In this document: positions 1 to 5,661 of the stretch, piece by piece
Layout: each line of letters begins with the position of its first letter
How positions within the stretch are numbered: position 1 is the first letter of the stretch
From: Bacteroidota bacterium
GTDB taxonomy: Bacteria > Bacteroidota > Bacteroidia > JAADEI01
Assembly (NCBI GenBank): GCA_024280615.1
Contig: JAJRPU010000019.1
Coordinates: 1-5,661 of the forward strand
Direction: 5' to 3'
Length of the DNA stretch: 5,661 bases
Notes under the pieces: model-generated
What the model was told of the DNA's origin: nothing
What the model saw: only the letters and a program-made list of their open reading frames with translations
The model's database searches: none
Program-made: the position numbers and the translations under genes

Positions 1-1175
1 ATAAGACAAAAACTGGACAGTTATCCCTTGGTAGGGAAGGCGGACACACCAGAAATAGAATAATCCATGTAAAAGACCATACAGGAAGGGATGTAGTCAC
101 CTTCTTGCTCTCACATCTAAATAAGTTCAACGACAGAGTGAAGGTTTTATTCAATATTAGAGTTTTTGAAATAAGACGCTCTTTAAACGAATTTAATGTT
201 AAGAGTGTTTCACTTGATGATGGAAGGGTCTATACAATAACCGTTCCGTTAGTGATTCTTGCCACTGGTGGTTCAGGCTACCTGTGGCGATTCACCTCTA
301 ATAGTCCTTTAGCTATCGGGGCTGGAATCTATCTAGCAACTCAACTGGGCGTGCCAATTAAAGATATTGAGTTCATACAATTTCATCCTACGGCTCTTTA
401 TCTTCCTGAGTCGCCTACGCAACCACTTATCACTGAGGCACTAAGGGGAGCAGGTGCTGTTCTCAGAAACACTTATGGCGAAAGGTTTATGCCATCCTAT
501 GACGAACGGGGAGACCTTGCACCGAGGGACATAGTAGCCAGAAGCATCTATTTTGAAATGAAAAAATTGGGTATTCCACATGTGTGGCTGGATGCCACCT
601 CGGTTAAGGACTGGGAACGTTTCCCAACGGTCCTAAGGTCCTGTTTAAAACACGGAATAGACCCACGAGAGGAATGGATTCCAGTTGTTCCAGCAGCACA
701 CTATCAATGTGGAGGAGTGTCCGTGGATGTGTATGGCAGAACAGCAATCAATGGGTTGCTGGCTATCGGGGAAGTAGCAGCCACCGGATTGCATGGAGCC
801 AATAGGTTAGCATCTAATTCCTTGCTTGAATTGATTGTGCAGGCTCACAACCTGCCAGTGGTCATTAAAAACACCCTTCCTAAGGGGGAGTTTATTACAT
901 TTGAGTATAAGTTCAGTGTTGACAAACCTTCTGTGATTTTTGAAGACAGGCTCAGACAGGTTATGCACGAAAAAGTAGGAGTGGTCAGGAAGGGCAACGA
1001 ACTAATAGAGGCGTTAGAATGGATAAACAGTCAGCAGGAAGCGATTCCGAACGAGAACAATATTTATGTGCAGAGACAAGCAATTATGTTTGAAGTAGCA
1101 AAGCAAATAGTTCTCAGGTCCATTAATAGAAAGATTAATAGGGGAGCATTCTTTAGAAGCGACATAAGCCAGTAA
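1..1175 (+). CDS. nadB: L-aspartate oxidase, 5'-truncated by window edge
   Basis: NadB is a cytosolic FAD enzyme that oxidises L-aspartate to iminoaspartate, which NadA condenses with dihydroxyacetone phosphate to give quinolinate, the de novo NAD precursor. The frame is open from base 3 (390 visible codons) to TAA at 1173-1175; the true start and the N-terminal FAD-binding GxGxxG lie outside the window, about 110 residues by comparison with E. coli NadB. Visible landmarks, numbered from the first full codon, are REGGH at 11-15, the ATGG FAD-contact turn near 87-90, FHPTALY with the active-site His near 128, LAPRDIVAR with Arg near 175, PAAHYQCGGV with His near 233, and LHGANRLASNSLLE with Arg near 268. 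These match E. coli E121, H244, R290, H351 and R386. The REGGH glutamate and overall pattern favour aspartate oxidase over the related succinate dehydrogenase and fumarate reductase flavoproteins. A helical C-terminal domain ends in RGAFFRSD, so the tail is shorter than in E. coli. An internal TTG at 105 is not the start, because conserved NadB sequence lies upstream of it. Confidence 0.96.
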   Translation, partial: KTKTGQLSLGREGGHTRNRIIHVKDHTGRDVVTFLLSHLNKFNDRVKVLFNIRVFEIRRSLNEFNVKSVSLDDGRVYTITVPLVILATGGSGYLWRFTSNSPLAIGAGIYLATQLGVPIKDIEFIQFHPTALYLPESPTQPLITEALRGAGAVLRNTYGERFMPSYDERGDLAPRDIVARSIYFEMKKLGIPHVWLDATSVKDWERFPTVLRSCLKHGIDPREEWIPVVPAAHYQCGGVSVDVYGRTAINGLLAIGEVAATGLHGANRLASNSLLELIVQAHNLPVVIKNTLPKGEFITFEYKFSVDKPSVIFEDRLRQVMHEKVGVVRKGNELIEALEWINSQQEAIPNENNIYVQRQAIMFEVAKQIVLRSINRKINRGAFFRSDISQ

Positions 1176-1180
1176 ATAAG

Positions 1181-2188
1181 CTAGCTATGTTTTTTAATGC
1201 CATATTTTTCTATAAGCAGATTTTGTAAGTCCTTCTTCACATTTGTTGTCTCAATTATTGTAATGCCAGTTCTAAGGGGTTTGGCTTTCTCAATTGATTC
1301 TAATGCACTTAAAATTACAGAAGAAACCTTATGGACAATACTATTATGAAACGTACGGGATAGGAAAATACTCATGTCGCTAATCTGCAAATTGGGCATA
1401 GGATGTTCTTCTTTGGAATCCAGTGTGATAGGGATAAAAGCCTCGTGGTATGAAGATAAGTAGCGAATTATAACAATTGGATACAATGATTCGTTCCCAG
1501 GTACTATTAAGTCAAAGCCCTTAACAAACAAATGGTTAGATATGTCTTCTGAAACTATAACTATTTTGTTTTGAATATTTGGCACGATACGTTTATGATG
1601 GACAAGTATGTCCATACAAAAGGCATTAAAAGTGTCTATTGCTTTATTCAATCCTTTCTTGTAATAAGTGAAAATAACTTTCAGAAAGTCAAGGATTTGC
1701 TCAAAGAGTAGCTCGGAACTAATGGCAGTTTCTAAGTTCCAAACTCGTGAAACCGAATAAACAGGACTTGAAATTGTAAATATAACTTCCATGGGGTCGG
1801 CAAATTCTTTGGATAATTCATCAATAATGTGTAAGGGTCTGAGACCAATTCGCTTATCAATTAATTTCTTGCTTGTAATAGCAAGCTTTAATATGCTCAA
1901 GTTTCTTGTGTCTGGGAAAAGCAAAGAACTTGAAGGGTCTATTAACATAGATAATGTTTTCAAACCGAAAGTGTCATCATTATCACTGATTACATATAGG
2001 TAATTGAAGACAAAAGTTTCATTGTTCTTCCTGTCATAAAAGACAACTGGTTCGCCATCTTCCGTATTACCCTCTATTATCCTACTAACAGGCTCTTTCA
2101 GATGCTTTAACAATACATAAGGGTCCGGTTCATTTATAATTATAACTCTGTCCATTGAATTGCCATCGTGTTGCTTGTTTTTTAACAT
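1181..2188 (-). CDS. Hypothetical protein, no recognised family
   Basis: I do not recognise this 335-residue protein. It has no signal peptide, no convincing membrane helix, no nucleotide-binding loop and no metal-binding Cys/His cluster; it has one Cys (about 191) and one Trp (about 150), so it is probably a soluble cytoplasmic protein. Visible structure: short hydrophobic beta-like stretches near 14-19, 48-66, 208-214, 225-230 and 237-243, a helical stretch near 155-195, another near 285-303, and a Lys-rich C-terminus. This reads as a mixed alpha/beta fold, possibly two lobes. The start is uncertain: ATG at 2186-2188 gives the longest form, while Met12 (ATG at 2153-2155) begins a more natural MDRVIIINE opening; neither has a strong Shine-Dalgarno, only a weak GGAA upstream of the first. 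The gene converges on nadB (5 bases between stops) and is divergent from the receptor gene. Hand counts of sample lines give about 32-36% GC against roughly 45-50% in nadB, which may mean different ancestry or relaxed constraint. It is a single long open frame, so it is likely a real gene. Confidence 0.75.
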   Translation of the reverse strand: MLKNKQHDGNSMDRVIIINEPDPYVLLKHLKEPVSRIIEGNTEDGEPVVFYDRKNNETFVFNYLYVISDNDDTFGLKTLSMLIDPSSSLLFPDTRNLSILKLAITSKKLIDKRIGLRPLHIIDELSKEFADPMEVIFTISSPVYSVSRVWNLETAISSELLFEQILDFLKVIFTYYKKGLNKAIDTFNAFCMDILVHHKRIVPNIQNKIVIVSEDISNHLFVKGFDLIVPGNESLYPIVIIRYLSSYHEAFIPITLDSKEEHPMPNLQISDMSIFLSRTFHNSIVHKVSSVILSALESIEKAKPLRTGITIIETTNVKKDLQNLLIEKYGIKKHS

Positions 2189-2298
2189 ATCATTTCATTC
2201 CAGAGGCTTTTTATTTAGTATCTTTTACGTCAGAAACCTAAATAGAGTTTTCCTTATTAAGTATACATATTTTTGTTTCATATAAAATTTGTAACATT
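2189..2298. promoter_or_regulatory. Divergent intergenic region with weak promoter candidates
   Basis: This AT-rich 110-base gap separates the starts of the minus-strand hypothetical gene and the receptor gene, so promoters for both must lie here or overlap it. A GTATAC palindrome at 2261-2266 gives a TATACT -10-like element on the minus strand (2260-2265) and TATACA on the plus strand (2262-2267). TATTTTTG at 2268-2275 fits the Bacteroidota -7 pattern TAnnTTTG on the plus strand, but no TTG sits about 19 bases upstream. No convincing -35 element was found for either direction, so exact promoter positions are a guess. Confidence 0.3.
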
Positions 2299-3009
2299 AT
2301 GGTTAAAAGGGCTATTGTGATTTGGCTTGTGCTTGTTCAATCTCTTACTGCACAGTTCCACGTGCTTGATACAGTTACTATTTATCATAGAAAATCAAAA
2401 AGCGCCACTATAGCAGCACAGTCTTATAGGTCGCTAAACACTTCTTTGTCGCTAATTCCATCAATATGGCTTGTTTCCAGACAGGCAGACCTTATTCAGG
2501 CTGACCTGAATGTTCATGGTTTGACCTTTGAATCGTCAAGACTAAGAATTGGCAACGTGGAACTTTATGACCCGCAAACAGGACACCATAACCTGAATCT
2601 GCCATTGGGACGGCTTTCGTTCGCTATAACCGACTGGGAAACTGAATCACCAAGGATTAGCCCTATCGGACAAAAGTCAATAATGACAGAAAGTCAACTT
2701 ATTCAAAGGGGAGACTCCAATTTTATGTCCACGTATAACGAAATAGCCCTTGAACGTATCAATGCCGGTTTCTCTTGGGGGAAACTGTTTAAGCACATCT
2801 TTTGGAGTTATCGTCCTGATTCGTCTTTATGGGTTGGCTTCAGGCATAATGATTTTGATGCCACCGGGATGTATGCACACATGTCGGTCCTGCCCTTCGC
2901 TCGTGAGAAAACTTCTGTCTTTATGGCGTATTTCAACAAACAATCAATAGAAGGGCTGTTCCGCATTCATTCTGACCAATTTGAATTCCTCTATGCCGCT
3001 GTCTCTTGA
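2299..3009 (+). CDS. N-terminal part of TonB-dependent receptor: signal peptide, plug, first barrel strands
   Basis: This 236-residue open stretch starts at ATG 2299 with a Sec signal peptide: basic MVKR, a hydrophobic core to about residue 15, and likely cleavage after LTA at 18. That signal peptide fixes the start although no Shine-Dalgarno is visible. Residues about 23-103 are plug-like: LDTVTIYHRKS resembles the usual strand opening the plug, followed by QADLNVHGLTFESSRLRIGN and DPQTGHHNLNLPL (91-103). The second half of a normal plug, with its IERIEVLRGP and ALYG type motif, is not recognisable; GRLSFAITDWETES occupies its place. From about 145 onward, alternating strands such as SWGKLFKHIFWSYRP and a NDFDATGMYA segment look like early barrel strands. 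No clear TonB box or carboxypeptidase-like N-terminal extension is seen. Alone it would lack most of the barrel and would not be a working transporter. Confidence 0.7.
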   Translation: MVKRAIVIWLVLVQSLTAQFHVLDTVTIYHRKSKSATIAAQSYRSLNTSLSLIPSIWLVSRQADLIQADLNVHGLTFESSRLRIGNVELYDPQTGHHNLNLPLGRLSFAITDWETESPRISPIGQKSIMTESQLIQRGDSNFMSTYNEIALERINAGFSWGKLFKHIFWSYRPDSSLWVGFRHNDFDATGMYAHMSVLPFAREKTSVFMAYFNKQSIEGLFRIHSDQFEFLYAAVS

Positions 3010-3876
3010 GACACTTTTAATCTTTCAAATTCCCATTTTGCATGGCTTGCCACAATGCAATATGTCCAAACATTTCCAATTGTTTCTTTCATTGCTGGAT
3101 TCACTACAGACGGAATTTCCAACAATAAAGTGTTTGAAAATGCTGGGCGACCATTTTCTTTGAGGATTATTCCAAAAATTGGCGTAACTGGGAAAAGAAA
3201 ATTCTTGAGTTGGAAAGGCTTGATTGTATGGAATTCTTCCTCGGGGTTCTTCTTGCCAGACATAGAAATTTCCTACAACAAGAATGTTTATGTGTCAACA
3301 GGTTATAGAGGACGCTATCCCTCTTTTAATGAGTTGTTCTATTCAGACCCCGTTAATAAGCCAGATACTGCAAGGGTTCCAGAACAATGGGCATTTTTAA
3401 AAATAGGGATTAGACACGACAGGTTTACCGTTCTCCTGCTGGGTAGATATTTCCTAACGGTCAGAGATTGGATAAAACAATCCGAATCAGACATTTGGCA
3501 GGCTGGAACAGCTACAAACGTGTGGTTTGCTGGATTTGAAGCACTCTGGAAAGTAAAACCATGGGCTCATTTCTCACTGGCAATCCATAAATTCTTTATT
3601 GACAAATCTTTATTATCCAATCTTAAATATGTGGGAAGAACGCCACTTGTGAAAGTTGGTTTCGTATCCCCTTGGATTTCAATGCTATACATATATCAGA
3701 CTTGGGAAAGCGACCAGAAACAAACGATTCTTCTTGATGTCCATCTTCCGTTCAATTGGAGGAGTTGGACCGTGGCATTGGGCATCCGAAATGCCCTGAA
3801 TCAATATAGACCCACCCCATGGCAACACTCTCAACGAACTTGGTTTGTTAATCTTGTATACAACTTTGAACGGTGA
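3010..3876 (+). CDS. C-terminal barrel part of TonB-dependent receptor, after the in-frame stop
   Basis: This 288-codon continuation of the receptor frame has its first ATG at 3055, which would give a 273-residue product if translation restarted there; no ribosome-binding site supports that. The sequence has repeated amphipathic strands with aromatic girdles. YRGRYPSFNELFYSDP (codons about 336-351 of the full frame) matches the family pattern in which an F/Y-R-x-P-x-x-x-E-L-(Y/F)-Y-(S)-DP segment precedes the late strands. It is followed by VPEQWAFLKIGIR, RDWIKQSESDIWQAGTATN and the RNALNQYRPTPW segment that replaces the common NLFNKRY motif. The last strand ends NLVYNFER, with the terminal aromatic close to the C-terminus as expected for Bam-dependent outer-membrane barrels. 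It has no export signal of its own, so it is best regarded as the downstream half of a broken gene. The stop lies 9 bases from the 3' end of the convergent tRNA gene. Confidence 0.7.
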   Translation, partial: DTFNLSNSHFAWLATMQYVQTFPIVSFIAGFTTDGISNNKVFENAGRPFSLRIIPKIGVTGKRKFLSWKGLIVWNSSSGFFLPDIEISYNKNVYVSTGYRGRYPSFNELFYSDPVNKPDTARVPEQWAFLKIGIRHDRFTVLLLGRYFLTVRDWIKQSESDIWQAGTATNVWFAGFEALWKVKPWAHFSLAIHKFFIDKSLLSNLKYVGRTPLVKVGFVSPWISMLYIYQTWESDQKQTILLDVHLPFNWRSWTVALGIRNALNQYRPTPWQHSQRTWFVNLVYNFER

Positions 3877-3885
3877 CGAACCTTG

Positions 3886-3959
3886 TGGAGCCGACGGGAC
3901 TCGAACCCGTGTCCTCCGCGTTGCGAACGCGACGCTCTAGCCACCTGAGCTACGGCCCC
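3886..3959 (-). tRNA. tRNA-Ala (anticodon CGC)
   Basis: The minus strand folds into a complete 74-base cloverleaf. The acceptor stem is GGGGCCG with CGGCTCC, discriminator A; the D arm is GCTC-loop-GAGC; the anticodon stem is TCGCG with CGCGG (one T-G closing pair) around loop TTCGCAA; the T arm is ACGGG-TTCGAGT-CCCGT. The anticodon CGC (plus-strand positions 3923-3925) reads codon GCG, alanine. The G3-U70 wobble pair, the main identity element for alanyl-tRNA synthetase, is present and independently supports alanine. CCA is not encoded: the bases after the discriminator are CAA, so it must be added by the nucleotidyltransferase. The gene is convergent with the receptor gene, 9 bases beyond its stop. 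Confidence 0.96.
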
Positions 3960-4078
3960 TTGGTTTTTTTATTTGATTTAGCTTGCTCTTGCAAAAATAT
4001 TAAACTAGATAGTAACGCATATGGAAAGTGCAAAAAATTTATTCCTGCTGTAGTGCTCTCTGGTTAAAAACAAGATGC

Positions 4079-4107
4079 TTGCATAAGGACTAATAATTTC
4101 TTATACT
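4079..4107 (+). promoter_or_regulatory. Sigma70-like promoter of pncB
   Basis: TTGCAT at 4079-4084 (3 of 6 to TTGACA) and TATACT at 4102-4107 (5 of 6 to TATAAT) are separated by exactly 17 bases. Transcription would begin near 4114, leaving about 30 bases before the pncB ATG at 4144. An alternative is the Bacteroidota-type element TAAATTTG at 4120-4127, with TTC rather than TTG 19 bases upstream; that would leave only about 10 bases of leader, so the sigma70-like pair is preferred. An inverted repeat, ATAAG and CTTAT, overlaps the spacer and -10 element and could be an operator. Confidence 0.5.
4083..4104. repeat. Imperfect palindrome in the pncB promoter, possible operator
   Basis: ATAAG at 4083-4087 and CTTAT at 4100-4104 are exact reverse complements separated by 12 bases. 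The 22-base block is symmetric at 16 of 22 positions. It covers the promoter spacer and the start of the -10 element, where a bound repressor would block RNA polymerase. NAD salvage genes are often repressed by NrtR- or NiaR-type regulators, but I cannot match this site to either consensus, and AT-rich DNA yields such repeats by chance. Confidence 0.3.
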
Positions 4108-4143
4108 TGCAACCTATGTTAAATTTGCCTAAAACCACCTATT

Positions 4144-5571
4144 ATGTCCATCTTCCAAACTTGCCACACCGACTGGGGTCTCTACACGGACCTGTATGAA
4201 CTAACTATGGCACAGGGCTATTTCTTGCTTGGACGTCATAACGACCGTGCAGTGTTTGAGTATTTTTTTCGCAAGGCACCATTTGGGGGAGGCTTCGTGG
4301 TATTCGCAGGAGTGTCTGAATTAATCAATGTTCTGGAAAACTTGCAATTTTCAGAAGAAGCGATTGAATTTCTGAGAAAGGAAGGTTTCAAAAAAGAGTT
4401 TCTGGAATATTTGAAAAATTTTAAATTTTCAGGAACCATTCATGCTTTTCCAGAGGGAAGCATTGTTTTCCCTTATGAACCGGTTGTTAGGGTTGAGGGT
4501 CAACTGGCTCAGTTGCAAATAATTGAAAGTGTTGTGCTTAATGTTCTTAACTATTCGTCGTTGGTAGCCACCAAAGCAGCTCGGATGCGTCTCGTTGCGG
4601 GTCCTGAAGCAGTGCTTGCAGATTTCGGTATGAGGAGGGCTCACGGGCTCGCCTCACTGCTGGCTGCCTACGCCAGTTATGTAGGCGGATTTAATGCTAC
4701 AAGCAATGTCCTTGCTGGAAAAATGTATGGAATTCCCGTTATTGGCACAATGGCTCATTCCTGGGTTCAAAGTTTTGATTGTGAAGAAGAGGCATTTGAA
4801 AAATTTGCGGAGATATATGGAGAAAAGACAGTTTTCCTTGTGGACACCTACGACACATTGAATTCTGGCATTCCAAATGCTATTAAAGTGGCTAAGAAGT
4901 TGGAGGAAAAGGGTATTAGACCAAGGGGAATCAGGCTTGACAGTGGCGATTTTGTGGAGTTAAGCAAGAGGGCACGGCAAATGCTTGATGAAGCAGGCTT
5001 AACTTATATGAAAATCATTATATCAAACCACGTTGATGAATATTTGATAGAATCCCTTAAAAATTCTAATGCACCAGTTGATGGCTATGGCGTCGGGACA
5101 CGCCTCGTAACAGCCTATGACCAGCCAGCCTTAGACGGAGTGTATAAACTAGTGGAAATAAATGGCAAGCCAAGGATAAAAATTTCCAATGATACAGAGA
5201 AAGTTGTTCTGCCAATGGCAAAATCAGTGTATAGGGCACGAAACAAGTCAACTGGACGGTTTGCTTATGATATAGCTGTTCCAACCTATAAATCAGAACT
5301 GCCTGATGAAGCAATACCATTTTACCACAAGGGTTTAAATCCTGTGAAAATTGATAAAGCACTATATGAATATGAAAAAATGTTTATTGTTGCTATGAAA
5401 GAAGGAAATTGTGCTTATGAAGAATCAACAGAAGTTAAGAAGCAACGGGCAAAAGAACACATAAATCACTTGCCCAATGAGCTTAAAAAACTTAAAACAC
5501 AAACTTATTATAAATTGTTTTTTGACCCTGAGATAGTGTCTGAATTTGAGAAACGAAAACAATTGTCTTAA
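4144..5571 (+). CDS. pncB: Nicotinate phosphoribosyltransferase
   Basis: PncB (NAPRTase, EC 6.3.4.21) is a cytosolic enzyme that joins nicotinate and PRPP to give nicotinate mononucleotide with coupled ATP hydrolysis, the committed step of Preiss-Handler NAD salvage. The 475-residue length is typical of the family. Visible motifs are the N-terminal YTDLYELTMAQGYF (14-27), the aromatic/Gly segment FRKAPFGGGFVVFAG (42-56), AFPEGSIVFPYEP (101-113), FGMRRAHG (161-168), GTMAHSWVQSF (201-211) whose His205 corresponds to the catalytic phospho-histidine of the family, LVDTYDT (232-238), IRLDSGD (263-269) and the phosphate-binding YGVGTRL (315-321). No key motif is missing. The start is ATG 4144 because the YTDLYELTMAQGYF block follows at the usual distance; the ATG at 4116 is out of frame. 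No Shine-Dalgarno precedes the start. It is followed after 31 bases, with no terminator, by a nicotinamidase gene that supplies its substrate, implying co-transcription. Confidence 0.97.
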   Translation: MSIFQTCHTDWGLYTDLYELTMAQGYFLLGRHNDRAVFEYFFRKAPFGGGFVVFAGVSELINVLENLQFSEEAIEFLRKEGFKKEFLEYLKNFKFSGTIHAFPEGSIVFPYEPVVRVEGQLAQLQIIESVVLNVLNYSSLVATKAARMRLVAGPEAVLADFGMRRAHGLASLLAAYASYVGGFNATSNVLAGKMYGIPVIGTMAHSWVQSFDCEEEAFEKFAEIYGEKTVFLVDTYDTLNSGIPNAIKVAKKLEEKGIRPRGIRLDSGDFVELSKRARQMLDEAGLTYMKIIISNHVDEYLIESLKNSNAPVDGYGVGTRLVTAYDQPALDGVYKLVEINGKPRIKISNDTEKVVLPMAKSVYRARNKSTGRFAYDIAVPTYKSELPDEAIPFYHKGLNPVKIDKALYEYEKMFIVAMKEGNCAYEESTEVKKQRAKEHINHLPNELKKLKTQTYYKLFFDPEIVSEFEKRKQLS

Positions 5572-5602
5572 CCGTTATCTATATTAGAAAAACTTTAGGG
5601 AT

Positions 5603-5661
5603 ATGGGCGCAAAAGCGCTGTTCATAGTTGATGTGCAAAAAGATTTTTGTCCGGGAGGGGC
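5603..5661 (+). CDS. pncA: Nicotinamidase (isochorismatase-like hydrolase), 3'-truncated by window edge
   Basis: Only the first 19 codons and two further bases are visible. They read MGAKALFIVDVQKDFCPGG, which matches the opening of nicotinamidases (the E. coli equivalent is ALLLVDLQNDFCAGG). The Asp in IVDVQ (residue 10) corresponds to the catalytic Asp of the Asp-Lys-Cys triad; the Lys and Cys lie beyond the window. The enzyme deamidates nicotinamide to nicotinate, the substrate of PncB encoded just upstream, which supports nicotinamidase over other isochorismatase-family hydrolases. The ATG at 5603 is preceded by an in-frame TAG at 5585-5587, so no longer start exists apart from rare codons. 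AGGG at 5597-5600 is purine-rich but only 2 bases from the ATG, closer than a normal Shine-Dalgarno. Confidence 0.88.
   Translation, partial: MGAKALFIVDVQKDFCPGG

Larger units (their letters stand above)
2299..3876 (+). pseudogene. TonB-dependent outer-membrane receptor interrupted by one in-frame TGA
   Basis: Read through, this locus is 525 codons ending at TGA 3874-3876 and encodes an outer-membrane beta-barrel receptor that would import a scarce ligand using TonB energy. Two open stretches, 2299-3009 and 3010-3876, lie in the same frame and are separated only by TGA at 3007-3009 (codon 237), so one base substitution rather than an indel explains the break. Family features occur on both sides: a signal peptide and plug-type DPQTGHHNLNLPL before it; YPSFNELFYSDP, a DWIKQSESDIWQ strand, RNALNQY and a C-terminal barrel strand ending YNFER after it. 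The same gene ends in TGA, and Trp is encoded by TGG throughout, so TGA recoded as Trp is unlikely. TGG (giving SWDTF) or an Arg codon could be the ancestral state. At about 525 codons it is short for a family usually 600-700 or longer. The ligand cannot be read from the sequence. It could be a recent pseudogene, a sequencing or assembly error, or a strain variant. Confidence 0.8.
3960..4143. other. Intergenic region between tRNA-Ala and pncB
   Basis: This 184-base AT-rich gap lies upstream of both flanking genes, which diverge from it. It contains a T7 run at 3964-3970 on the plus strand just outside the tRNA acceptor end, and the pncB promoter near its right side. For the tRNA, TATTTTTG on the minus strand (about 32 bases before the mature 5' end) resembles a -7 or -10 element, but no good upstream partner was found. 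No open reading frame here is credible. Confidence 0.6.

Noticed and set aside
1170..1200. Bidirectional terminator between the convergent nadB and minus-strand gene ends
   Set aside because: AGCTAGCT is a small palindrome near a T run, but the stem is only a few bases long with no loop, so it is not a credible intrinsic terminator.
1791..2003. Plus-strand 70-codon open frame opposite the hypothetical gene
   Set aside because: It is fully contained in the antisense of the longer minus-strand frame, with no ribosome-binding site or recognisable sequence.
3007..3060. Possible selenocysteine TGA with a downstream hairpin
   Set aside because: An inverted repeat TTGCAT (3038-3043) and ATGCAA (3055-3060) follows the TGA, with a GG/CC extension and CTTG loop. 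However, the stem is short and bulged, the loop sits at the far edge of the allowed distance, and a selenocysteine in an outer-membrane barrel strand has no family precedent I know of.
2991..3263. Minus-strand 90-codon open frame inside the receptor gene
   Set aside because: It is antisense to a frame with clear receptor motifs and shows no domain, start signal or neighbour of its own.
3886..3959. tRNA-Ala as an integration site for a mobile element
   Set aside because: No duplicated tRNA 3' segment, integrase gene or flanking direct repeat is visible in the window.
3873..4067. Plus-strand 64-codon open frame after the receptor gene
   Set aside because: It reads the antisense of tRNA-Ala; its VEPTGLEPVSSALRTRR opening is the typical false peptide produced by translating across a tRNA gene.
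5066..5362. Minus-strand 98-codon open frame inside pncB
   Set aside because: It is the shadow of a strongly conserved pncB region and has low-complexity Leu/His-rich content without family resemblance.

Overview
The window looks like a stretch of bacterial chromosome, probably from the Bacteroidota/Chlorobiota/Ignavibacteriota side of the tree. This placement is inferred from three things: a TonB-dependent receptor plug carrying the DPQTGHHN motif common in those groups, a mostly Shine-Dalgarno-poor set of start regions, and moderate GC (roughly 40-50% in most genes by hand count). No phylogenetic test was possible.

Layout from left to right. (1) The 3' three quarters of nadB, L-aspartate oxidase, on the plus strand, entering from outside the window and ending at 1175. 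(2) An unrecognised 335-codon gene on the minus strand (1181-2188), convergent with nadB with only 5 bases between the stop codons, and visibly more AT-rich than its neighbours. (3) A 110-base divergent intergenic region. (4) A TonB-dependent outer-membrane receptor on the plus strand (2299-3876), split by one in-frame TGA at 3007-3009. The reading frame is the same on both sides of the stop and receptor motifs continue after it. (5) A tRNA-Ala(CGC) gene on the minus strand (3886-3959), facing the receptor gene tail to tail. (6) A 184-base intergenic region carrying a good sigma70-like promoter. (7) pncB, nicotinate phosphoribosyltransferase (4144-5571). (8) The first 19 codons of a nicotinamidase (pncA-like) gene starting at 5603 and running off the right edge.

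The metabolic theme is NAD. NadB performs the first step of de novo quinolinate synthesis from aspartate. The pncA-pncB pair forms the deamidating salvage branch (nicotinamide to nicotinate to nicotinate mononucleotide). Both branches meet at nicotinate mononucleotide. pncB and pncA are spaced like an operon; nadB is separated from them by unrelated genes.

No mobile element, CRISPR array or clear new multi-gene system is visible. The items most worth a second look are the single-stop interruption of the receptor, its divergent plug, and the unrecognised AT-rich minus-strand gene.
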